The position numbers were made by a program, and so were the translations under genes. From positions 74,001,115-74,065,114 of the forward strand of contig CM046452.1 in NCBI GenBank assembly GCA_025506515.1: a stretch of DNA of 64,000 nucleotides, written 5' to 3'. The notes beneath the pieces were generated by a model. That model was not told the origin of the DNA. It worked only from the letters and a program-made list of their open reading frames with translations, and did no database searches. Each line of letters opens with the position of its first letter. Position 1 is the first letter of the stretch. The DNA comes from Flaveria trinervia. Taxonomy: Eukaryota; Streptophyta; Magnoliopsida; Asterales; Asteraceae. Positions 23,490 to 33,903 of the stretch are shown piece after piece.

Positions 23490-24302
23490 GTGACAACTAC
23501 TGATGATCTCAGTAATTACTGATGATCATTGGTAACCATGTCACATATAAGTACTGATGAGTTATTTTACCCTCAGTAGTTTTTATAACTACTGAAGGCT
23601 AAATGCTTTAAGTACTGGACTTTATCTGTTCTACACTACTGATGTAGTTACAACTACTGAAATCAGTAGAAACAGATAAGTACTGATGTCCTATGAAACA
23701 ACTGAAAACAGCTAAAAGCTGATGAGTAAGTGTTGAGGACAGTATGAAACAGCTGAAAGGCTATGAATTGACGACAACTACTGATGAGTACTCTCTCTTC
23801 AGTAGTTCACAAACTGCTGTTTCTTTATAAACAACTGAAGCAATACCATGTCTTCAGTAGTTTCACAACTACTGATGACTAACACCAAGTCTTCAGTTGT
23901 TTACAACAACTGATGGCAAAACCACGGTCTTCAGTAGTTTCACAACTACTGATGACTAATACCAAGTCCTCAGTTGTTTCAACATCTGAAGTCCAACTTG
24001 TCTTCAGTAGTTTTTAAAACTACTGATGCCTAAATCAGAGACTTCAGTTGTTTCAACGTCTGATAGTAAACACCATGTCTTCAGTTGTTTTATAACTGCT
24101 GACCACACCAATACCATCAGTCGTTTCAAACGTCTGAAAGTTAATACCACGTCATCAGTAGCTTCAAATACTGATGACTAACACCAAAACCTTCAGTCGT
24201 TTCATAACCCGTACCCTATATATACCTGATCCCTCTTTCAGAGTTTTTCATTCTTTCACGACCTAACTTTTCAAAAGCTCTGAAAACCTTTCACCTTCAT
24301 TA
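23490..24302 (+). repeat. A spacer between pol and accessory ORF: array of inverted-repeat words
   Basis: About 810 bp, non-coding. At least eight hairpin-capable pairs such as TTCAGTAGTT-tcac-AACTACTGA and TTCAGTTGTT-tac-AACAACTGA, at about 55-65 bp spacing between 23750 and 24190. The words are the same as those in the A LTR U3. After them come ACCCTATATATACC (TATA-like, about 24212) and the accessory ATG at 24303. Confidence 0.8.
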
Positions 24303-26050
24303 ATGGCGACCATGCAACTCAAACCTCGACACAACTGTGTCGCGTACCTTACAAAATCGCCCTTCTGGACCAAATTTGAAAATGCTATAGATCTTATGGT
24401 CCAATCCCACTAAAAACGGCTTTCCTTTTAAATCCAATCATTTATGCCGATTCGCTACGTCAGTTCTGGATGAATGCGACCGTTAATGGAGAATCTATCC
24501 ATTCATCTATCAACTCGCATAAGGTGGTCATCTCTACTGCTACCATCCGCCAAATATTACTGTTAGATGATGCTGCCTACCCTGTTGGATATCCTAAGCG
24601 CCAACTTGATCTTTCCTTTGGACAACATGGATATCAGGGTGATCTTAGTGCTTCAACAATCCTGAAGAAACATTTTCCAGATGCTGAACGATTATTATTT
24701 CATATGGTAAATGTTTGCCTGGCTCCGAAGACTTCCTCTTGGGATCAACTGTCTTCCAGATGGCAACAGGTATTGTTCTCTATCCTTGAACAAGAACCAC
24801 TAAACTTTTCTGAAATAATTTTTCTTGAACTCAAGGATATGGCCACAAAACCACTTTCTAACCGTTGGATACTATATCCTCGGTTTATAATGGCCATAAT
24901 AGAGAATCAGCTTTCTGCTGAGGGACTAGTTGGTCTGGGAGTCCCTGCTTTGGCTGTATTGCCGGAGGTATACTCCCGACACAACACTGACCAAACTCTC
25001 AAACAGGCTGCCAAGCTGCGCAAACCCACGCAGCTGGAACCCACAGCCTCCACCTCCAAATCCAAAGTCCCCTCCAAACCCACAAAGAAGAAGCCTAAGA
25101 AAGCTACTCAGGGAATTGAGTCCCCTGTGGATGCTCCTGCTGCACCAACGCAGGTTATCTCTGCTGGAAATAACCCCCCAGTAGAGACTGTGACTCCACC
25201 AACTGAAGCCGCTCAGGTTTCCTCTCAAAAGGAACCTGAAGCAACCACTCAAAGGGAAGCCACAATGCTGGGATCCTCCTCACTTGAGGGGATTACCATT
25301 GAAGAGCACCACCTGTCCCGGGTGCACACTGCTTCCACACCCTCTCCTGATGCAACCGCCCCTCAAAGCCCTACTATCATTGTTGCAAAAGTGCTGACGC
25401 AGTTGCATTCCTCACCCCCCACCCAGACACCAATTACTACTGGGATAACCTCAACACCTGAGGGGGAGGATCACAATGCTTCTGTCAACCCACAGCACAG
25501 GGGTTATCATGTTCCATCTTCTAGTGTAGATAAGGAGGTGCGAACTTCTGGTGAGGCTGCCACTGCTCCTGACTCAGCAAATGACCAGGATGCAGTTGGT
25601 AACATCTCTAAGTCCTCACCAGTGGCAACAGCTGATGAAGGACATAGTCCTGAGGCTGGAAGTCCCCAGAACCGAGAACAAGGGGCACATGCTACAATTG
25701 ATCTACACTCAAGGCATGTTCATTCTGACTTTGTCAGGAGGTCAGGTGATTCAGTCACAACTGATGATGACCTGAGCTTCTTCTATGATGTAGTTGCTCA
25801 AAACACCATTCTAGAGGATGAGGTTAGCAGACTCAAAGAGCTGCTGGCCAAGATGTCTCAGGATGCAAGTCCATCTGCCACCACAATACACCCACAGATG
25901 GCACCTTCTTCTGAAGGTCCCCTACACACTGAGCCAGTATATACTTCCAAGCCACCAGCCTCTGCTTTCGGCACTGATTCTCAGGAACAGAACCACCTGA
26001 TCAATCAGTTGCTACCCTTCAAAATTCCCTACCTCTCATCACTCCCATGA
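24303..26050 (+). pseudogene. Accessory ORF of element A, N-terminal part (YPRF module), one frameshift
   Basis: Unknown function. It starts MATMQLKPRHNCVAYLTKSP at 24303. A 1-bp loss near 24410 shifts it, and the frame at 24470-26050 (526 codons) continues the module: ISTATIRQILLLDDAAYPVG, LDLSFGQHGYQGDLSASTI, SSWDQLSSRWQQVLFSILEQ, NRWILYPRFIMAIIENQLSA. B and C align through these positions (WDQI; MYPRFLQ). Residues 190-420 are Pro/Thr/Ser-rich low complexity with basic clusters, followed by a short coiled coil (LEDEVSRLKELLAKM). It lies 814 bp after pol, same strand, directly below the palindrome-rich spacer. No convincing signal peptide or membrane span. Confidence 0.75.
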
Positions 26051-27611
26051 TCACAGATATAGTGATCAAAGCCATTGATGAGAGGCTTCCTACAATAATA
26101 CAACCCTTGGTGGAGGAGTTGGTGACTAAATCTCTTTCTACTGCTCAAACCCTTGCATCCAATGCACCCAAAAAGGGGGAGAGTCAGTTAGTTAAAGGAA
26201 AAAGGAAGAGGATAGATGGGGAGAAGGCGAAAGAATCTGAGGTTGTAAATGAGAAGGAGAAGGAGAGTGTGAAGGGAGCTGAAGTGAATGAAAGTCAAAA
26301 AGACTTTCATGTCACATATCAAAAGAGAAAAGGAGAGTCTGAGAAGGAGAAGGAGCTGAAGGATATGGTGAAAGAAGCTGACGCCAACCATAACCGTTCA
26401 ATGGATAAAATCATTGAGCAGTTGTATAGGCAGGGTTTTGACATCAAACAACTAGACTCCGAGATCAGAAGGATGGAAACAGAGGAGATCAATTCCAGAT
26501 GGGCTAGCTATGATGCCTTAGAAAGAGAAAGGCTGGAGATAATGATCAGATTTATAGCTAAATACTTGGGAAGATCTCTAATGGAAATAAGGGCCTGGAC
26601 CAGGGACAACATCTTGGCAATAACCACCAAGATTTGTTCGTCTGAAGAATACTCCAAAGGTCTAGTGATTGAGGTATTGAATGAAGCTGGGGTTGGGAAT
26701 CGAAAAGAACTGACAAAATTTACCAAAGCCTCCCTTACAGCCAAAATGCTAAAACAGTCTGAAAAGCCTCAATCCTCAAAATCACTATCTCCACAACCCA
26801 CTAAAACAACTCCTTTACCCTCTAAACCAACCATCCAACCCACAAAACCAAATCCTTTACCTCAAAAACCCATTGCCAGTGATGTACCTAGCCAAAAGAA
26901 AAGAAGGTACTGAGGCCTGATGAAGATGAAGAGGAGGATGAAGACAGACTGCCACTCTCTGCAGTCATTACTTTGCCTAAGGCTAAACCAATGTCCATCA
27001 CTCCTGCTTCTCAAATGCATGATGTAATGATAAAGATTGAAGAGGAACAGATGCAAAAACATGATGAGGAAATGCTGAAAAGCATTGACAAAGCATATGC
27101 TACATCCTCTTCAATGATCAGCATGAAGAAAGAAGTATTAAGATTGTACACCCTTGCTAATACCTTTCAATACCAAAGGGAAAGAGTAAGGATATGGCCT
27201 GATCCTAGGGTGGCACACCGGATTGTCAAGAAAGAAATTCCTTCAAGATACAAGGGCCAAGTGAAGAGAGTTGTCGACGAAGACATCACTGTGGTGCTTG
27301 TAGTGTCCCCCTGGGAAATTGTTGAAGAGTTCAAGAAAGCCTATGAAGCCAAACAACCACCTCAAAAGATGTTAGAGAACAAAATTATAAAGAAGGGATT
27401 GGTTTACAAACGACTTGAAAACTTCAAACAAGAAGAGCTCAACCTGCTCTTAGAAGGAACTCATCCAGATGAGTTTGCTTATAGACAAATAACCACGGTT
27501 GAGCTCAAGAATGGAAAACAGGCCAAGTACATATCTGAAGTGTATGGCCGAGAAGGATTATTTGATGGTGTGCCCGAGGTGCTGACAATGGATGAGCAAA
27601 TCATGTTTTAA
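26047..27611 (+). pseudogene. Accessory ORF of element A, C-terminal part, frameshifted
   Basis: Two frames, 26047-26913 and 26973-27611, read as one continuing protein, so at least two single-base shifts lie near 26040 and 26905. Contents: Lys/Glu-rich coiled coil (KRKGESEKEKELKDMVKEAD), basic cluster KGKRKRI, helical region LIEIRAWTRDN-like with WASYDALERERLEI, then a Pro/Lys linker (KPTIQPTKPNPLPQKP), an acidic patch (DEDEEEDEDR), and a folded-looking C-module (VRIWPDPRVAHRIVKKEIPS; EVYGREGLFDGVPEVL). Stop at 27611. I do not recognise a catalytic motif. Confidence 0.65.
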
Positions 27612-27874
27612 GGGCTTACACCAGGGAATCATATAGGCTGATACACGGGAAGTAGATCTCATGGTTGGGGCAACAGCTCGGTGTCCAAGTCCCCAATACA
27701 GAGCTCCCAACCATATCATGCCAAACAGATCATCAGAGACTTCTTCCCAGGCCGGTGCTGAAAAAGGGTCACTTCTCATCTGATCAAGAGGATTAAGAGA
27801 CCAATCTATCTGCCAAAATAAGTGGGACTCGTCAATAACTTAGAGGTTTTGGCTGCATTGGTTCAGGGGGAGTT
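27612..27874 (+). other. A 3' untranslated segment and polypurine tract
   Basis: 263 bp with no frame of note. The purine tract TTCAGGGGGAGTT (27862-27874) abuts the 3' LTR. Confidence 0.75.
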
Positions 27875-28666
27875 TGTTGGACCAAAAGAACCAATGAGCC
27901 TGATCAGAGAAACCTCTAAGTCCCACAAGACATCACAACAGCTGAAGAAGACCTGATCAGCTGTTCTACAAAGTCTGAAGAATACAACTGCTGAAGTACG
28001 TCTGAAGTACTGAAGACAAAGACTGAGACAACAGCTGAAGATCTAAAGTCTGAAGACTTCAACAAGTACTGAAGACAAAGACTGAAGATCAACAGCTGAA
28101 AGACAAAGTCTGATGTTCAAGTACTGAAGACATCAGCTGATGTTAACAGCTGATGACAACAGCTGAAGAGGGCTTCTTCAGTTGTTGTGATGGTTTTTCT
28201 TCTTCAGTAGTTTTCTTTTCCTTTCAGTAGTTTGTTTATTTTTCTTTTCAGTACTTGTAAACAACTGAAGAGGTTGTTCTTCAGTTGTTGTAGTTTCAGT
28301 AGTTTTATGTTTTTCAGTAGTTGTAAATGAGATGTTTAACACTTAGGAACATTTGTAAGAAGATGTCAGTTGTTGACATCTTCAGTAGTTGTTAAACATC
28401 AGTAGTTATAAAACGGTTACATGTCACTTTCAAGTGACATCAGTCTACGTCATTCTTTCCTTTATAAGGAAAGATGACTCACCTGTAATCGTGCCTTTGA
28501 GGCCGACAATCTTAATGCAATATTCCTTTTGTCGGATATTTCTCTCTTTATAACAAAATTCTTTTATCGTTTTATATCAATTGTTCTTGTTTGAATTTGT
28601 CTAATTCTGAGCTATTCCGCTGCTATATCTGTTCAATCGATTAAACCAAGGGCTGAGATCCTAACA
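27875..28666 (+). repeat. A 3' LTR
   Basis: 792 bp, TG...CA, nearly identical to 16321-17105. It is 7 bp longer because of six 1-2 bp indels, each longer in this copy. Confidence 0.95.
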
Positions 28667-28671
28667 ATGAT

Positions 28672-29308
28672 CCATGTGCAATAAGTGTAATTGAGTAGTG
28701 ATAGAGTTAACGCATTTGGATTTATGAGATGTTCTGTGTTGTTTCCCTTTCAGGCATGCAACACAGTTATCTTTGCAGAAAAACTCCTTTTTAGGCAAAC
28801 CATATACCAAGTTATTTTAGCCAATTTGTTCATTGTCTTAAAATTTACATGACACATACGTTTATGCCATAGTTTTGACTCATCACTATCAGCTTTGGAA
28901 AGAAAGAAAGCATGTAATCACCCATGGGTAAGCATTGTTCATATCTAGCTTGTACATATTTCCTTCCTGGGAGATCTAAGAAGCACCAATTCCGGAGGAA
29001 TGTCATCCCTGGTTTGAGGATAATGCACTCATGTTCTGTGAAAAGCATCTGGTTCTTTGATCACAGAATTGAGAAACACTTAACAGATTATGTTCAAGCT
29101 GCTTGACAAAGTGAACTTTGTCAACTTTGAATTTACCGTTGGATATACTCCCTCTGCTAGAAATATATCCTCCGGCCTCACCTCTGAATTGGATAGGACC
29201 TCCATCATAGTTCTGGAACTGTTGAAGGAGAGATATGTTCCCTGTCATGTGCCTGGAGCATCCACTATCTACAATCCAGACATTGTTGTTCTTGTCAAAT
29301 GGATGTCC
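28672..29308 (-). pseudogene. Element B pol, 5' part (protease, pre-integrase)
   Basis: Protease motif VWIVDSGCSRHMTGN is intact near 29255-29300, then GGYISSRGSISNGKFKVDKV and LEHNLLSVSQFCDQ. Further down come GAG-pre-integrase remnants (CVACLKGKQH-type, about 28740-28790) up to element A. The frame breaks near 29060 (ORF ending at 29003). Confidence 0.85.
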
Positions 29309-29332
29309 CTGCACATAAGATGATATTGTTAG
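29309..29332 (-). promoter_or_regulatory. Candidate 3' splice site at gag-pol junction of B
   Basis: On the minus strand CTAAC (29332-29328) overlaps the gag stop TAA, followed by TCATCTTATGTGCAG|GG, with AG at 29310-29309. Same design as in A and C. Confidence 0.45.
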
Positions 29333-31963
29333 TTTTGTTTGGAAGCCCAAGCCTTGCTGGTCTTGGGTTCTTCCAAAGATAATGACATGATTGAACCAAA
29401 TGTTATGCATGGGGGTTCAATAGAGGTCTTTGAAGAAGAAGTTTAGGCTGTAGCATCTTCCTTGATCTTCCACTCCACCCTTTGGCTAACCTTGGAGGAT
29501 GAGCTTGTTGAAGCTTTTGCAACATGGCCTTCTTCCGAAGCTTCTTTCTTTTCGGAAGAAGCCTTCACCACCTTTTCTTCTGAAGCAGTCTTCTTCTTGG
29601 ATGGTTTCAAGGGAGCTTTCTTGTTCTTTTGAACCTTAGTAGCTTTTGCTTCTGAAGCCATTTTCCCTTTGGAAGAAGGATTTTCTTCCGAAAGCAACCT
29701 GGCTTCCGAGACTAGCCTTCCCTTTTTCATCACTTGAACCGTTTGAAAAGGTCCAAATATGAAAACTTCCTTGACTCCTTCTTTCCTAACATTATTTGCA
29801 TAATGTGTGCTTGCAGGATTGTAGTAACAATCTTTTGCCATGTGATTTTGCAGGCCACACATGATGCATGCAATGTTAGTCTTTTGGGAAAGTGAGGGTT
29901 GCTGTTTCTTGGGCTTCTTTTCTTCATCAGCAACTTTTCCCTTTAACTTTTGATCATTTGGCAGGACAGAAGTGCTGGTATTACACTCCTTTCCTGAATC
30001 AGAAGTACCTACCACTTGGAATCCAGCTGAGATAAAGACACCCTTATGCTTGGGGTCAATCTTCAGCTTGGACTTAGCCACCTTCTTAGCAGTTCTTCTA
30101 GCCGCTTTAGCTCTGCTTCTTCTGGCCTTAGTGGTTAGGATTTGATCTTCACAAGAGGAGATGGGTACATCTACCTGTTCCTTCCCTGTGGTGGCCACTA
30201 TTGATGCCTCATCCTTCAACTCTGGAAAGGAAGGGTTAGCAGTTGGAACCTCTTGCTCTTCAGTACCACATCTAGGTTGTCTAATAGAATCATAGGAGTG
30301 TGGTGGAGCAATTTCATTGGTTCTCAAGCCTCATTTGTTATGATAACAGAGTTTGGAATGGGAGGATGATGCAAGAATATCTTGAAAATTCTGCTCAGAA
30401 ATAGCATGCTTCCTGACCTGAGCCTCAGCAGTGACAAGCTGGGCTTGAGCCTCAGACAATTTGGATATCAAATCCTTGATTTGAGTCTTGTAGTTGGTGT
30501 GTTCATGTTTTAAAAGAGATACAGTTTTCTCTAACTCATCAATTTTCTTTTGATAGTCAGATTCAGCTCTTTTAAAATCAGATTTTAGAATATTTAAAGA
30601 CTCAATATCAGATCTGATTTCCATATTGTAATCCTGATAAAGTTTAACTTTAGCTATACAGGCTGGAGTGCAGAGATGTTCATATACCTTGGCATCAACT
30701 GTTCCGGCCATGAGAGCTTGAGCAGGAGTCACATCCTGTACCATGAAGCTCCAGTCAACTTCTTGAGCCATTGTAGCTGTTTCAGTTGACCTCTCAGTGG
30801 GTTTTGAGGTTGAGGGATGTGTGGAGGCCTGTGGGGTTCCCGGATTGGTCTTGGGAGCCTTGCATTCCCTTGCAAAATGACCTAGTTGGTTACAGTTGTT
30901 ACACTTTGCCTTGGTTTTGTCAAACCCGAACTTACTGGTAGTGGGTTTTGAGGGAAATGCCTTCCAGTTCTCTTAAAGAACTTCTTTGCTCTGTAAGTTA
31001 AGAGAGCCATCTGCTGGACAATGTCCACGTACTCTACATCATCTGGACTAAAACACTCAAGATCATCAAAACATTATTGAAAATCTCCTGAGTGTCCACT
31101 TCCTGAAACAAAGGCATAACTTTCCTGGAAGGAGTTGTGTTGAGCCTGTTGAGACCTTGGAGTCTCAGGAAAAGTGATGTAAGGTCTAGAAGAGTAGGAT
31201 GGCTGCTAATAAGTCAGGAAATGCTGAGGTTGAAGGGTTAATGAGCCTTGAGCAACCATTAAAGCGTTGCTAGCAGGAAGACTCATGGTCTGCTTGTTTG
31301 GTGGCCCTTCTTACTCTCCATCTCTAGACGATATCCATCAAGGATGCCGTAGAGTTCAGTCATGGAAAGAGTGTTCAAGTTTTCTTTTCTCTTGATAGAG
31401 GCACAGTAGAATGTCCACTCGTTGGTAAGAGCACTCATGAACTTTCTGGTGAGATCTTTGAGTTCAGGAGTGATCTTCACAGACTAAAGGGAAGAGATAA
31501 GATCCATGTACCTGAAGTACTGCTGGCTGAGGGTCTCTCCAGCAATATGAGTGAAGTTCTCGAACTGCTGCTTCAGTGAGTCCTTCTTTGAGTCGTTGGA
31601 GCTTGAGTACATCTAAGCAAGTGCATCAAACAATTCTTTGGCAGTCTTGCAATGCTTGAACCCCACCACAATAGAGTTAGGTATTGCAGTCATGAAAGTA
31701 GTCATAGCATTGCTATCGATGTCCATCTTCTTTCTGTCTTCATTAGAATAGTCCTCGACAACCTTCTCTATCATGGCATCGTTTCCACCAGGTGATGCCA
31801 CCTTTGGCTTATACGGTCCATTGACAATGGAGTTCCATAGTTTGCTGTCTTGGTATCTAATGAAGCCTTCTATTCTTCTACTCCAAGACCTGAAGTTTTC
31901 AGGGGTAATGATGGGAGCTTTTGTCATTCTTCCCATCTCTACTTCGAATTTGTTAAGGGCCAT
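29329..31963 (-). pseudogene. Element B gag with two CCHC knuckles, broken
   Basis: Starts MALNKFEVEMGRMTKAPI at 31963, 77 bp after the primer site. Gag domain: NSIVNGPYKPKVASPGGNDA, CKTAKELFDALA. An in-frame stop at 31615, another near 31485 and a shift near 31280 cut it. First knuckle CNNCNQLGHFAREC at about 30860-30905. Coiled coil 30771-30331 (LNILKSDFKRAESDYQKKID). A strongly basic region follows (KARRSRAKAARRTAKKVAKS) that could bind RNA or act as a nuclear signal. Second knuckle CIMCGLQNHMAKDC near 29815-29865. The tail carries CTTCCGAAG-type words inside coding sequence (29530-29710). Stop at 29443, then the out-of-stop remainder ends SKAWASKQN with TAA at 29329. Confidence 0.85.
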
Positions 31964-32039
31964 TGAGTGAGTGAGTGGTAGGGAGGAGTAAAAACAGGTT
32001 GATTTGGATGGTAAGATCACGCAATCAAGAGCCTGAGGA

Positions 32040-32051
32040 GCTCTGATACCA
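32040..32051 (-). promoter_or_regulatory. B primer-binding site
   Basis: TGGTATCAGAGC on the minus strand, two bases inside the 5' LTR. Confidence 0.9.
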
Positions 32052-32053
32052 AT

Positions 32054-32893
32054 TGCAAGATCGGTGTTTGTCACTTAAACACAGTGTTTTCTCTCAAACT
32101 CACCTGGAACAACACTCGGGTGTATGAAGAATCGGTAAGAGTTAATCACAATATAGAAAGTAATAAAAAACATAGTAAGATAATTTTCAAGATACTTTTA
32201 TATATTGATTCTCAACTCAAAATACAAGACTCTTACAAGCAGATTGTCTATCACAATAAGTTACAAGGAGAACCTATATATAATACTATCTACAGCCAGA
32301 TTTACTTTGATACCAGTTGGGATCCTATAGCTAAAGTATATACTACAAGACTAAAGATTAAGGTATCTCGGATAAAGTCTTATCTGAGATTTGGTAGTCA
32401 GGACATGTCCCTGACTTACCTTTTGTCACCAACTAAAGTTGGTAACATGTACTATCATGAAAAGGTGAACAGTGGAATAAAGTATGGTCAACAACATGGC
32501 TCTTTAGGAAGAAGCCATGCTATATCAGAAGTCTGCAGTGGAGTGTCAGAGACCATACTTGTGTCCACTGGTTTATAGCAGTGTCTTCCGAAGGTTAAAT
32601 GGCTTCGGAAGAGTAAGTTCTTCTGAAGCCACTTATACTTCGGAAAAGGCTGCTTCTTCCAAGGCTTGGAGACTTCTTCTTTTCATCATACTTTGGAAGT
32701 GGTCTTTACTTTATTCTTCTAAGTCTTGAACTTCGGAAGTATGCAGTTGTCTTCGGAAGTAGAGTTCTGTCTTCCGAAGTAGAGTTCTGTCTTCGGAAGT
32801 TCCATGCTAAGATTTGGAAGCCTTTTGCATGCAGCACCAAAATAACTTAAGTGACATAGTTTTGGTTGCATTAGCCTTTTTCTTGATCCAACA
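32054..32893 (-). repeat. B 5' LTR (right copy)
   Basis: 840 bp, TGCAAG at 32054 and CCAACA at 32893 (minus strand TGTTGG...). Positions 32580-32825 carry at least eight CTTCGGAAG/CTTCCGAAG words. Confidence 0.92.
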
Positions 32894-33903
32894 ATCCATG
32901 ATGATTGTCAGTACACTTGTCCTTTTAAATCCATACACAGACTTTTGACACAGATTGGTGATGGTTTAAGATTTAATTATTTTAACAAGCATTTGAGGAT
33001 CCCACGCTTATATGGTAATCAACATTCCTTAGGAGATTTTTGAGCGGTCTACGGGTAGTATTCAAGAAGAAACTATTATAGAGCTTTCAAAGAGTTGCAA
33101 AGCCTCAGGTCAGTGCCACCGCATAGCAGAGAGGCGCAAACACCAATGAATTCTAGAATATTTAGGTTGTGCTTATCCTCAGGTCAGTGCCACCGCACAG
33201 CAGAGAGGCACACAACCTATCTTCTTGTTTGAGCAATTTTATTCTTTTTGGACAGATCGCACCAATAACATAGGTTATTAGCTTGATTGCTTTTTGCATT
33301 TTTCATCATGTGCTTTGCTCATATTACGGTCATCCGCACACGTTTGTGACGTTTATTTTGCTCGTCACCCCTTATTGGAACTCTGTTGATTGTGTTAACC
33401 AGGGATAAGATTATAACCCACAGCTTGTTGAACAACTTAGTTTGATCTTGAGATCACCAACGAGGTCTACTTATCTATTGTGTTGAATCTACCGACACAT
33501 CATCGAATGGTCTAGAAACCTCTAGGTCTACTTTCTATGTGTTACCTTAGTAATAGCTAGTTTTACTATCATTTTTCTATTTATTTTTGCTTAGACTTCT
33601 CAGACTTATACTTCGAATTTTGCATTTTAAACAATTTCTTCTTTTAAACTCCCAAACTATTTGTTCTTGTGTACTATCATTTTCCATAATCATTGAATCA
33701 GTATCACAGATACGATCTCATTTCTTTTAGCTTGCTTGTCCTCCTCCCTTGTTTTTTTTACTGATATTAAATACTAACTTAACCTATTCTCCCCTTAAAA
33801 TTCTAAAATCGTAAAAGATTTGCGTTTTTAGGATTTTAATAGGCGAAGAAATAAAAATAAAATAAAAGAAAATAAACAAAAAAATTTAAAAATAAAATGA
33901 AAT
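32894..33903 (-). other. C spacer next to pol, distal part
   Basis: Non-coding, AT-rich after 33540. It contains a direct repeat of about 36 bp (CCTCAGGTCAGTGCCACCGC core) at 33103-33139 and 33177-33213, 74 bp apart. No frame seen. Confidence 0.55.

Larger units (their letters stand above)
16321..28666 (+). mobile_element. Element A: young Ty1/copia (Sirevirus-like) with accessory ORF
   Basis: 12,346 bp with LTRs 16321-17105 and 27875-28666 and a perfect ATGAT duplication (16316-16320 and 28667-28671). It is inserted in element B's integrase in the opposite orientation. Order: LTR, primer site, gag, pol, palindrome-rich spacer, accessory ORF, purine tract, LTR. The two LTRs differ by only 2 substitutions (C/T near 16887, A/C near 16926) and six indels of 1-2 bp. 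Pol is a single open frame. It is the youngest layer and the only candidate for recent mobility. Confidence 0.95.
7849..32893 (-). mobile_element. Element B: Ty1/copia (Sirevirus-like) with accessory ORF, interrupted by A
   Basis: LTRs 7849-8713 and 32054-32893, about 97% alike in the stretch compared. Flanking 5-mers are AGCCA (7844-7848) and ATCCA (32894-32898), a target duplication with one mismatch. On the minus strand: 5' LTR, primer site 32040-32051, gag 31963 to 29329, pol 29308 to 13522, spacer rich in CTTCCGAAG, accessory ORF 12879 to 8744, purine tract, 3' LTR. Element A interrupts pol in the integrase region. Without A the element is about 12.7 kb. B and D belong to one family: same LTR start TGTTGGATCAAGAA, same proteins, same palindromic word. 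Confidence 0.92.

Noticed and set aside
24470..26050. Accessory ORF of A as a viral envelope
   Set aside because: No signal peptide, membrane anchor or glycoprotein-like features; low-complexity and coiled-coil content point elsewhere.
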